NCBI GenBank assembly: GCA_002049455.2
Contig: KV918798.1
Coordinates: 248,001 to 312,000, forward strand
Reading direction: 5' to 3'
DNA length: 64,000 bases
From: Porphyra umbilicalis
Lineage: Eukaryota; Rhodophyta; Bangiophyceae; Bangiales; Bangiaceae
In this document: one piece after another, positions 43,213 through 53,464 of the stretch
Position numbering within the stretch: the stretch's first letter is position 1
Layout: each line of letters begins with the position of its first letter
The notes under the pieces: model-generated
What the model saw: only the letters and a program-made list of their open reading frames with translations
Told to the model about the DNA's origin: nothing
Database searches by the model: none
Program-made: the position numbers and the translations under genes

Positions 43213-44029
43213 CCAGGAGTCACCTCTGGAAGAGGTGAGGAGCGAAGCTCCCTATTCAGAGCATTGTTAACAATGAGATGCTACTCCCATATTCAAGCCA
43301 CGTTGCACAACGTGTCCCATTCAGCACCTGAAGTCCGACATATCACCACTTTTTAGACGAAGAAGCCCTTTTTTTGTTCGGGCCATGGAAATCGAACTAC
43401 CTACTTGATTCTGGCTTCCGCTGACCAAGAATAGCTGTGCGGCTATCGCTTTTCTATTTCGAGTCGGAATAGCTTTTAGGATAGCCGAGGCTATCTCACG
43501 GGGGCCTCTGATTGGCCCATGTGATGGATCAACGACCCGTTTCACAGCAAAGAGTAGCACGTGGCGGCAACGTGTGCGCCACGTCTGCAAGATTGACTGC
43601 CAGTTTCTTCTGGGCAGAGGTGGTGGAAACGTCCACAAGAGCTGTCGTGCATGGCAATGGTCCCACAGTGACGTCCTTCTAGGCGTGGTCGTCATCAAGC
43701 GCTGCACATTTTGACCTGTTTCTTTGTCCGTCTGCCGACGAGCGTTCTCTGCGCCTTCGTTATGGTTGATACGGCTGCTCACCACAGTTGTCATCTGCCG
43801 CTGCAGTGAATCAAGTCCTGGCAGAAAATATCGTCTTGATCGGGCCCAGACAAGGCCTAGTGTAAGGAAACCTGCAGGTACTTTGGCTCATGACAGCACA
43901 GCAGCCAACCGCTGACGTACATGTGGCTGTCTAAGGACGCGGACTTGGTTCTAGAATGGAATAGCCGATAGCGATAGCCTGAGTTGTTGGCAATGCTCTC
44001 ACACCCCACGAGATCAACCTGGGCGTGCA
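43213..44029 (+). repeat. Solo copy of the Fanzor-element right end, split by a MITE
   Basis: ACCAGGAGTCACCTCTGGAA through CCTATTCA (43213-43258) and CACCCCACGAGAT.AACCTGG (44002-44024) together match 21769-21837. The 740-bp element 43259-43998 sits between them. No Fanzor coding sequence follows. Confidence 0.7.
43259..43998. mobile_element. 740-bp MITE, TIR GAGCATTG, 3-bp TSD TCA
   Basis: Ends are GAGCATTGTTAACAA and its inverted form TTGTTGGCAATGCTC. The flanking TCA is duplicated (43256-43258 and 43999-44001). Removing the element and one TCA restores the sequence seen at 21807 and 30052 (CTATTCACACCCCACGAG). The 3-bp duplication suggests PIF/Harbinger mobilisation. No transposase is encoded. 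Confidence 0.85.
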
Positions 44030-44152
44030 GATGGGACCATCCAATCAAATGGCCTAGAGGGTGACCATCAAATCGACTAGGGCCATCCATTCTATGCAAC
44101 GTGGCTGCCTGAGCGTTGAGAACACGAATGGATCCCTACTAGAAGCTTCGCA
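44030..44152 (+). repeat. Dispersed repeat, copy 2 of 2
   Basis: Homologous to 42075-42211, ending in the same GATCCCTACTAGAAGCTTCG. It directly abuts the Fanzor right-end fragment on its left. Confidence 0.7.
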
Positions 44153-44916
44153 AAAAGTACTCTATGTTCAGAAAATACTCTATGTTCAGAAGATACAGTA
44201 TTAAAACTAGAAAGTCAACGAGATCCGCGAAATCTAGGGGTTATCTTCACATTCGTGACCACACACTGGTTGTACTTCCCTCACACAGCACGTCTTCGAC
44301 GGTGCTACTTTCTCGAATATCTCAGGTGAAATGTTGCCAGCGAGGAGGCACCGTACGCTGCTGCCCGAGCGCCGAGCAACGAGTCGTTGCGTTGCACCAC
44401 CCACCACGCGTGTAGGGCGTCTGCTTCCTTGACAGTGCTGCCTCGCGGCTGCCTCGCCGCAGCGGCCAGCAGCCATCACGACCAGATGCATGGCTGGTCC
44501 GCAAAGAATATGTACGTTGGTCTCTCCACCTGGCAGGCTGCGTGGCTCTCAAGGTGGAAAGTCCGGCACGAGCTTTGCCGCTCAACATCAACTCTGTTAG
44601 TGTAGATACCATTGGCAGTCTGACAACGTCGGACAGCGGACAGTGAGAGCCTTGCCGCTTCTGCCGACCGCGGCACGTTTTCCACACCATCCACCAATGG
44701 CAGTTGACCATCCATGCACGCGCCGCGCAAATTGCAAGACAACCCGGACGGTCCGCGTCGCGTGACGAGCCGTGATGACTCGTCACGCCACAAAGTCGAG
44801 AACTCGCCTCGTACACCGATTCTGAGAGGGCTCTGAAAACGCAGAGGGTCGACCGCTCGAGCGGCCCCTGAGCAGCGCATGTCAATCGAATGCGTAGCGG
44901 CTGCAGTTCAACGATA

Positions 44917-45048
44917 CAGCCGTTCTCCGAAAAATCCCGCACTCCAGCTGTTACAAAATAGTTCCAAATCGGCCTCTGCGGGGTCGTAGAGGCCGATTTG
45001 GAAATCTTTCGCAACTGTTGGAGTGCGGGATTTTTGGGAGAACGGCTG
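44917..45048. mobile_element. Fold-back MITE, Tc1/mariner type
   Basis: 132 bp that is almost wholly an inverted repeat. It starts CAGCCGTTCTCC, ends GGAGAACGGCTG, and the arms of about 60 bp meet around GCGGGGTCGT. It is flanked by TA on both sides (44915-44916, 45049-45050), as expected for Tc1/mariner target duplication. Confidence 0.8.
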
Positions 45049-45050
45049 TA

Positions 45051-46301
45051 CAGTCGGGGGTTTCACAGTTTTTTCGCTCGGTCGGTGCGAACGGTCGGTC
45101 GGTGCGAACGGTCGGTGCCATCCAGGCGTTCGGGCGAGGCCTTTGGTCATACTACAGCTCCACCTGTCATTACGGTCGCAACGGTGATGACCCAGGCCCT
45201 TGCGTTTCGTCAGGCGTAGAATACAAGAATAAGTACACGATAAACATTCTCATTCCGCTGAGTATCAGCTCCCAGAGGGCTTCTTGCGACCCCGCGGCTG
45301 CCAGTCCGCCATTTGCATCCACAATTGAAGCTCTTGAACTGGTACGTTCTCTTCTGTGGCTCTTTCTGTTGGAAGCGAACGAATTTGATGTTTGACATGA
45401 ACGACCGACCGTCCGTGTGCACCGACCAACCAGCAAACCGTGAAACATCCTAGTTTGGCATCAATGGAAATCGCACCCCAACGGACGCGCAGCCAATCCT
45501 AGCACCAGGTTGGACAGTGGACTCCCTGTCTGCGCCAACCCAGGTATACTATATACAGTACACTCTTCTTCCATGAGTGCACCGTTACGCATTCAAAGGG
45601 ATTTCGCGAGTACCTCGTCTTGCCGACGCCCGGCAGCGTACAGTACCAGACTGGGCGCGATGGCCACCAGTTAGGAGCATCGAGCAAGCGCCCCGGTCTT
45701 CTATCAAGAAACGCTGGCCGATAAGGCTGACGGGGGCCGCGGCAGCCGCCAACACGGTCTGGGTTTGCTTCTGCCCCGGGGGTTGCCCGCCCGTCTGTTC
45801 TGCCTCACCGCTAACCGCCTTCGCGTTGCCCTCGGCGTCTGCTCGCGGCATGGTCCTCGCGCGGACGGCAAGGGGGTGCGGGAGCGTGGCTCGTTTGACG
45901 CAGACCCCGCCGACCTGTGCTTTGGCTGCGGGTGCGCCTCTCGTCAGACTGTGCCTTGGCCGCTGGCCCTCCGGCCAGCTGACCGTGGCTGGCGGCACCA
46001 CGCCCCAGAAGAAAACTGGCGGCGGCGAAAGGCATAAAACGCCCCACCGGCGACGCGCGGCCGGCAGGTGTGTCGACGGCAGGCGCTCTACCTGCCGTAC
46101 CACGGACGCATTGGCGGCGCAAGAGGGTTTTACGAACAGCGGGGGAGACCCCCTTGAGCGTGTCACGGGCCTGCGGGTAGGCCACCGCGTCTTCGAGGTC
46201 AACGACGCTCCCACTTCCGCCAACCCCTCAACCGTCCTTGTTTGACCGCCTGTGCCCTTTCCCGCTGGTGGGAGCCGACTGCGTATCCGGACGCGTGCGC
46301 C
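45051..46301. other. Upstream region of the metalloprotease
   Basis: About 1.25 kb without a recognised gene. An in-frame extension of the downstream protease to 46242 lacks an ATG and is not used. An open frame at 45577-46245 has no domain. Confidence 0.45.
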
Positions 46302-48941
46302 ATGGCATCCATGCAGGTCGGCGTCGACCATCCATCGACGGCCGGGCGGCCATCGCGCGGCTCGGCCGTTGCCACGGCCGTCGGCGTGGTGCTCAGCGCC
46401 GCCGCGGGTGCAGCAGCCGTATCACTCCTCTCTGCCGCCGGCCGCTGGGGTAGCGGTGGCGTGACGCCAAAGACCGGGGCGGCCGCGGCGGCAGTGGGCA
46501 CTGATGGTCTTCTTCACCCGGCCGTTCGCATTGACGCGGCCGACGCCATCACGACGTTCAAGGACCCAGCAACGGATTCCTTGGTCGCGAATGCCGCCGC
46601 GATGGCCGTCGGCAATCTGCCCCCCCTGCCACTCCCCGCCCTGTTCACGCGCCACGGTGGTTTTTTTAACCTCTACACTGGCAAGGGCGACCTGCACAAC
46701 GCGGTGCTGCTCGAGGTGCCCGCGTCAGCGCTCGGCGTGCCCTTCCTCCTCACAACTTTGGTGGCGGCTTCGGACGCGCAGGTGATGTCGACGGGTCGCC
46801 CGTTTCAGCTCGGCTCGGGCTCGTACAGCAAGAAGGTGATGGCGTTCCGCAAGAGCGCCGGCGAGGGGCGCTCCCTCGACTTGTACCGGCCGCTGATGGA
46901 CTTGCGGTCCGAAAAGAGGGTAGATCGCGACACATCCTTCCCGGCGGCGGGCTACTGGGCGGGGTGGCTGCAGACGTTTCCGGTGCGCGACCTCGACGCC
47001 GACACGTACGTGATCGACATCACCAGGTGGATCTGGGAGGGGATGAATGAGGTTACAGACATGGCCTCCCCCCGCGATGCCAAGTGGTCGACCGTTGACC
47101 GGCGGTTCACCGGTGGCACCGCCCACGCCCGCTCCGTCGAGATAGACGTGGAGGTGCGGCTGCGCGAAAACAATGCGCAAGCGAGCCTGCCCTTTTCGCC
47201 GGAAAATTGGGTATCCACGCGTGTGCGCCACAGCATTCTCCCTCTGCCGGCCAAGCCGATGGAGCCCCGGCCGGCTGACGGCCGCATTGGCTACTTTTCT
47301 TCCTCGTACATTGCGATCGACGACCTGTCTGGCAAGCGCAACAAGCGCTCTTTGATCAACCGGTGGGACCTGCGCAAAGGCCCAGTCACCTTCATCATCG
47401 ACCCGTCCACGCCGACGCGGTGGCGCTCGACGGTCAAGAAGGGGGTGCTCAAGTGGAACAAGGCGTTCGCGGCGGCAGGCTTCCCCAAAGCCCTCGCAGC
47501 CGTTGCGCCCGGCGACAACGACTGGCCGTCCGACTACTCGATTGGCGACGGGCGGTACAACACCATCTATTGGGCACCTGGGCGTGCCTTTTCGTCTGCT
47601 TCGGGGACCATGGAGGTCGACCCGCGGTCGGGTGAGATCATGCGAGCGCACGTGGTGCTGACGGGCTCCCTGTTTGCCCGCACCTTGGAGCGCTTTCGTG
47701 CGTTGGCCGGGCCCGACGGCACAGCCACCGGTGGGGCGCAGTGGCGGCCGGTTGCCAACCTCACGCTCGACGAGGTGTTTGGGCAGAAGGTGACGCAGCT
47801 CGTGCTCCACGAAGTCGGCCACGTGCTTGGCTTGCGGCACAACTTTCGGGGCTCGGCCGCGGTGTCGCTCGACGAGCTCGCCGACCCGGCCGCCGTTGCC
47901 AAGTGGGGCCTCTCCGGATCGGTCATGGACTACAATGACGAGGTCGTGCGCGCCAACCCTGCCGACCAAACGGCGTTTGTGTCCTCGACGACTGTTGGCC
48001 GTTATGACGTGGCAGCCATCGTCTACGGCTATGGCAAGTTTGCTTCGGACGCCAAACGGGTGGCGTTTGCCCGCAAGACGGCCGCCAGCGGCTTGCTCTT
48101 TTGCACGGACGATGACGCTAATCAGGCAGACCCGTATTGTTCCCGATGGGATACCAGCGCCTCGCCGATGACGTACGCGAATGAGACCGTTGGCGTGGCG
48201 CTGGCCGCCATGCGCGCCACTGCTGCCGCCGCCCGCCGCAACGACGGGGTGTCGGCGCTGGACGTGTCGTCGGCCGTCATGGAGGGGCTCGGGACTGTGG
48301 CCTTTCAGCTTAGCATGATCGTCTCGTGGATTGGTGGCGTCGTGCCGTCGCGCACGGGCAGCGGCGACGCCAACGGCCGCACCGTGACGCCCGTCGACGG
48401 GGCCACGCAGAGCGCGGCGATGGCCGTCTTGACCGCCGCCCTCGACCCCGTGCGGGGGGTGCTCGGGTCCACCACCGCCGCCGAGTTTGGGCCGCTCCTC
48501 CTCGCGCGCTCGTGCTACGCCGATGTCGAGCCCGCCGACTATGATTGCATCGGCGTGGCTGCCGCCAACGTGGTCACCGCCCTCCGCCGCCGCCGCGGGC
48601 AGCTGCTCACCCTGCTGACCAACGCCGACCGGCTCGCGCGGCTGACCGAGTCGATCGGCGCCGGCTCGACGGACGTGCCGTCCGTCTCTGCCCTCCTCCG
48701 CCACCTGTCCACCGTGCTCATCGTGCCGGCGGCGGCGACGGATGTGGTGGCCGCCGACGCGGGCGTGCAGTGGGTCCAGACGCTCCTCGCGCTCATGCGG
48801 GCGCGGGGCAGCCACCACCCGTCGGCGGTGGGGGCGGCCGCCGCGGAGCTCCGCCGCCTCGCCGCCGCCACGGCGGCGCGCGCAGACGACGCGTCGGCGG
48901 GGCTGGCGGCGCTGCTCCAGGAGTGGCACGCGTCTGCGTAG
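46302..48941 (+). CDS. Zinc-dependent metzincin protease, bacterial-like (DUF5117/DUF4953 type)
   Basis: The ATG at 46302 (context GCGCCATGGC, MASMQVGVDHPST) opens 879 codons without an intron. A hydrophobic segment at residues 22-47 may anchor it or act as a signal. The segment FFNLYTGKGDLHNAVLLEVP near 130-150 resembles the N-terminal domain of this family. The active site is HEVGHVLGLRHNF with His near 503, fitting the metzincin pattern HExxHxxGxxH, and the Met-turn SVMDY follows near 541-545. Proteins of this architecture are mainly known from bacteria, so transfer is possible but unproven. Localisation is probably secretory or membrane-bound. The C-terminal 250 residues are Ala-rich and helical. 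The substrate is unknown. Confidence 0.85.
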   Translation: MASMQVGVDHPSTAGRPSRGSAVATAVGVVLSAAAGAAAVSLLSAAGRWGSGGVTPKTGAAAAAVGTDGLLHPAVRIDAADAITTFKDPATDSLVANAAAMAVGNLPPLPLPALFTRHGGFFNLYTGKGDLHNAVLLEVPASALGVPFLLTTLVAASDAQVMSTGRPFQLGSGSYSKKVMAFRKSAGEGRSLDLYRPLMDLRSEKRVDRDTSFPAAGYWAGWLQTFPVRDLDADTYVIDITRWIWEGMNEVTDMASPRDAKWSTVDRRFTGGTAHARSVEIDVEVRLRENNAQASLPFSPENWVSTRVRHSILPLPAKPMEPRPADGRIGYFSSSYIAIDDLSGKRNKRSLINRWDLRKGPVTFIIDPSTPTRWRSTVKKGVLKWNKAFAAAGFPKALAAVAPGDNDWPSDYSIGDGRYNTIYWAPGRAFSSASGTMEVDPRSGEIMRAHVVLTGSLFARTLERFRALAGPDGTATGGAQWRPVANLTLDEVFGQKVTQLVLHEVGHVLGLRHNFRGSAAVSLDELADPAAVAKWGLSGSVMDYNDEVVRANPADQTAFVSSTTVGRYDVAAIVYGYGKFASDAKRVAFARKTAASGLLFCTDDDANQADPYCSRWDTSASPMTYANETVGVALAAMRATAAAARRNDGVSALDVSSAVMEGLGTVAFQLSMIVSWIGGVVPSRTGSGDANGRTVTPVDGATQSAAMAVLTAALDPVRGVLGSTTAAEFGPLLLARSCYADVEPADYDCIGVAAANVVTALRRRRGQLLTLLTNADRLARLTESIGAGSTDVPSVSALLRHLSTVLIVPAAATDVVAADAGVQWVQTLLALMRARGSHHPSAVGAAAAELRRLAAATAARADDASAGLAALLQEWHASA

Positions 48942-51900
48942 CGGGCGCGTCGGGGCGGCCGGCGGTGCCGGGCGCTTGGGGGGCGGCAAGGGGGCAATCC
49001 CGGTGGACGCGCGTCCCCTGGACGACGGGGCGTCTTTGGTGAGGGTGTCGTCTGTGCAGGGGGGGGGGGGGGGGGGCGGCAACGCACGGGTTGCTGTTTT
49101 GGTTTTTGTCTCTTTTTTTCGAGGAGCCGCCCGTGGCGCCCGCGCACCACCGGCGACGCCGCCACGCGCGGGACACAGGTCGCATCGCCGCCTGCCGGCG
49201 GGGTGCGACGCGGGCCACCCGCCGACGAAAAAAGTCTCCCGGTCGGCTCGCCCATTGGCCCCTGCACGCGCCGTCGGCGGCGCCGCGCGGCGCGCCGCGC
49301 CGGTCGCCCCACCCCCCAAACCCCGCCCGCCCGCGCGGGGGGAGCGGGCGGCGGTGGCGGCGGTGGCGGCGGCGCGTCGGCGCGGGCCGGGCACCCCCCG
49401 TGGGGCTCCAAACGGCCGGCCGCGCGGCTGCGTGCGGTAGCGCGGCAGGGGCGGCGGCGGCGGCAGCGGCGGCAGCCGCGGCACCACGCCCCGCGCCCCG
49501 CGCAGCCGCGGCCCGCCCCCGCGGGCACGCGGGCGGCCCAGTGCACCCGGGGGGCGCCGCCCGCCGTCACGTCGGTCGGGTCCGCGCCGGCGGCGCCCCC
49601 CCCCCCAACGGCGCCGTGGCCGGCACCCCGCGGACGGCCGCGTCGCGCCGCGAAACCGCCGCCGGCTCGACGCCCCGCCCCGCATCTGCCGCCGCCGCCA
49701 CCGCCACCCCCCCCGCCCCCCGCCGCCATTGGCGGTCGCGGCGCGGGCGTCACCCCGCCCCCCCCCCCCCCCCCGCCGACGCGGGAGCGGCCGCGGTGGC
49801 GACGCTGGTGTGGCCGCCCGACGGGCGGCGCGACGGTGGTCGGCACCGCTGGCGCCGCCGTGCGCCGGTGCCGCGCGCCCCACGTGCGGCATCGTCACCG
49901 CCGCCCACGGGCGGCGCGACGGCGCTCGCACCGACGGTGAGCCGTCGGTGCCGCCTGGGGGGGAGGACGGGCAAAGGCGGGGCGGGGCGGGGGGGGCGGG
50001 CAGCAGTGCGCGCGGTGCCCCCACGGTGCCGGCGTATCGCAGAGCCGCCACACCGCCCCCCCGCGACCGCCGCCGCCGACGCGGCCGCCCGTGCCGCCGC
50101 CGCTGCGGGGCGGCGGTGGAATTTGCGGGGGCGGCCCTCCCCCCCCCCCCCTCCCCCCCCTCCCGGTCCCGGCAAACCACCGTGCCGCCGCGCCACCGAC
50201 GGCGGCGGCGGCGGCGGCGCCCCCGCCCCCGCCGTCGCCCGCCCCCCCGACCGTGGCGGGCGGGCCACGGCGTCGGGGCGGTGGCAGCGGCGGCGGCGCC
50301 TCGCGGTGCCCCGTTGGCGCGCACGCCGCGCCGCCGACGGCGCGGCGCGACGGCGGCGGCGGTGGGGGCACGTCGGCCGTCGGCGGCGGCGGCGGCGGCG
50401 GCACGACGGCGGTCGGCGGTGGGGGGCGCACGGTGACGCCGCCGGCGGGGCGCGCGCGCGCCGAGACGCGCCGAGCCGCGTGTACTCGGTAGCGGGGAGG
50501 GGGGGTGCCCCCCCGTGGCGCCCGACAGCAGGGCCGGCGGGCAGCAGCGCCGCCAGCGGGTGAGGGGGAGGGGGGGGACGGGCGCGCCAACGGCCATCGG
50601 CGCGCCCGACCGACCCCCACACGGCAAACCGCCGCGTCGGCGGCGCGCGCCGCCGACCCGCCACCGGCCGCCGGGCGGCCAGTCATTGAGCGGCGCGCGG
50701 TGCGCAGCGCCGCCGCTGCCGCTGCGGCATGCGCCCGCGGCACCCACGGCGCCGTCGACGCCGTCGACGTGTTCCCCCCCCCCCTGCCTACACCCGCCGA
50801 CGCCGTGGGGGGCGACGCACGCCCCCCCCCAGCGTGCGCCCGCCGGCAGTTGCCCGGCGCGCATCCCCACCTCACCCCCACGCGGGCCGCCTCGTGGGGC
50901 CCGACGCCCCGCGCGGGGGTGGCGCAGCGCCGCGCAGCAGGCGGCGACGCCCACGGCGGGGGTGGCGGCCGTGCTCAGCGGCGACGGCGCGCCGCCACCG
51001 TCGCCGCCCGTGACGCTGCGGGCGCGGCGGGGGGCGGGCGGAGCGGGAGCGCGCCGGGCGCGGCCGCGGCGGCGACGGCCGCCGGCAGCCCCGCGCCACG
51101 GCCGGGCGCCCATGGTGGGCAGGTCTCGGCGGGTGCCCCGCCGCCGCCCCCGCGTGGATGATCGGGGGGGGGGGGGGAGGCTGCCGGCGGGAGACGGCGG
51201 GCAGCGCACGCGGGGCGCCCGCGCCACGTGCACAGCTGGCGGGCGGGCGCGGGCGAGGGGGGTTGGGGATCACGGAGGGCGACCTCCCGCGAATTCGTCC
51301 GATCCAAACTTTGGGGGGCGTGCGCCGCGGACGACCCGGCCCGTGGAGGAGGGGGGTGTGGGGGGGGAGGGGGGGGGGCGCCCGCACCAACGCCGCCGGA
51401 TCAGCATTGGCGGGCGGCGCCCAATGGGGCGCCACGCCACCGCCCACGCGGGTGGCGTGACGGGTACCCGCCGAGGGCGCGGGGGGCGCCCACCAGGGGC
51501 CGCGCCGCCGCGGCCGCGGGCCGCGCGCCGCGGCGGCAGCGGCAGGCGCGGTCACCACGGCGCGCGCGGGCGCCGCCGCGCGGCGGCCGCCGTGCCGCCC
51601 CCGGCGGCGGTCGGCCCACGCGTCAGGCCGCCCGTATCCGACGCACGGCGGCAACGGCCACGGCCGACGGGCGAGCGCTGGCCGGCGACCAGCATCAGAC
51701 CAATGGCGCCGCCCGCGTGGCGGGGCGGGCGGCGGTTCCGCGGCGGCCGCGTCACACCCGCCGACCGCGCCGCAGCAGCGGCGGCGCCGGTGATGCCCGT
51801 GCCGACGACTGCCGCCTGCCGCCCACCGCAACGGGGGGTTATGATGGCCTCGCGGCGCGCGGGGCGGGTTCGCCGCGGGCGCCGGCCGGCCGCTGCCGCA

Positions 51901-53464
51901 CAGCCGCGCGGCGACCGGGGGTCGGCGAGCCGTCAGCCCACCGCGGCAGCGTCGCGCGGCGGCGGCAGTGGCGGCGGTCGGCGGCGTGACGGCGGCGGCG
52001 CCCGCCCGCCGCGCGGCAATGGCTGCCGTTTCCGGCGGCGCGGTAGACGGCGGCCGACGCGCGGACGCCGGCGCCGCGCGCGCGTCGCTGCCCGCCTGCG
52101 GGGGGGGGGCGCCGGCGGTGCACGCCCCCGACGGCGGGCGTCGAGGCCCGCCGGCGGCGGCCGCGGCGGTCGGTCGGGGCGCGCCGCCGACGCGCGCACG
52201 CGCGCGCCGGCGGCGTGTCGGGCGGCGGCACGAGCGCCGTCGCGGCGGCGCGCGGGGGCAGGGGTCCGTCGCCCCCGCTGTCGCTGCTGCTGCGGCGGTG
52301 GGTGGCCGGCGCGCCGTCGGCGCGGGCGGGCGCGGGTGGCGGCCGGCGGGGCGCCGCGGCGGGCACGCGGCGGCGCCGCGGCGGGCCCGCGGCGGCGCCC
52401 GGCCGACGGCGCGTCCGCCACCCGCGGGGGTGTGCGGCGCCGTCACGCAAGCACCGTTTGCCTTGTGACAGACACGTGCGGCGCATCTCTGTGGGTGCAC
52501 GCTGTGCCTCTGCCAACGCCTCGTATCGGGGGCACGGGTGCCCCCCACCGCGACGCGCCTGGGGGCGCGGACGGTGCGCGCGGGATCCCGCCGCCCCGCC
52601 GCCGCGGGGCGCCGTGGACGGGTCGCGCCCCCAATGCCCATCCAATCCACGCGTCGACGCCCGTAAATCGGTGGAATGGTTGCTGTTTTCGGTCGTCCTT
52701 GCGATCCAGCCTTGCTGTCCGCGTGCAGCAATGCACTGCTTTTCAAACGTGGCTGCCATTTGTCAGACGCCGCCCCGCGCGCCCGGGCCCCCGCGGCGGC
52801 CACCGCGACCGCGACCGCCCCGTCGCCGCCGCGGACGTGTGACCCGCGGTGCGGGTGCGGCCGCCGCGGCCCGCGTGCACGCGCCTGCGGTCCCCGTGCG
52901 CGGGTCGCGCCAGCGGGCCATCCGCGGCGCCCGCCCTCGCCGGCGTGGCGCGGCGGGTCGCAGCGGTGGGTCGTTCCACTCTCCGCGGCGGCGCCTCTTC
53001 CTCCCCCCCCCCCCCCCCCCCCGCCCCCCCGCGATTGGCACACGACATCCGCGCCGTCGGTGCGCGACGGTCGGCGGCGGTCGGTCAGTCAGTCGGGGTC
53101 CCCCCCCCCCCGGCGCGCCGCCCCCCCCCGCCCCGCCCCGTGCCGTGGCCCGCCGGTGCGCGCGCGCGCCGCCGCCGCGTGGCGACGCGGCGGGCAATGG
53201 TGCCCGCCCCCCCGCGGGCGGCAGCGGATCGGGCGGCGCGCACCCGCAGCGGCGGCGGCGGCTGAGCGCGTCGCGGCGGCGCGGTGGGGGCGCGCGGCGG
53301 CCGTCCCCCCTTATTTTCCCGCCGTCGGCGCGGCGGCTTGCCGTCGGGCTCTCTCCCCCCGGCGTTGGACCCCCCCCCCCCCCCCCGACGCACCCACCCC
53401 GTCTCCATCGCCCGTGTGGGCACTCTGCGCGCGTGCGGTGCCCCTTAACCCCCCCCCCCCCACG
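48942..53464. other. GC-rich low-complexity region without recognised gene
   Basis: 4.5 kb of CGG/CCG repeats and homopolymers (for example G runs near 49060 and 51166, C runs near 50140-50160 and 53010-53025). Very long open frames on both strands are driven by composition. The second copy of the dispersed repeat lies at about 50200-50560. Confidence 0.55.
50200..50560. repeat. GC-rich dispersed repeat, copy 2
   Basis: Collinear with 5085-5445, including the shared end GGGGTGCCCCCCCGTG and the following GCAGCAGCG block. Boundaries are approximate. Confidence 0.45.

Noticed and set aside
46242-46301. Upstream extension of the metzincin gene
   Set aside because: The frame starts without ATG; the ATG at 46302 has a good context and begins before the hydrophobic segment.
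49870-49930. GIVTAAHG-like frame as a second trypsin gene
   Set aside because: Isolated match in a low-complexity frame without the other S1 motifs.
46725-51233. 1502-codon minus-strand open frame
   Set aside because: It is antisense to the metzincin protease and extends into CGG-rich DNA. The plus strand carries the conserved motifs.
50515-52842. 775-codon open frame and its overlapping partners
   Set aside because: Low-complexity translation in every frame, with no conserved motif.
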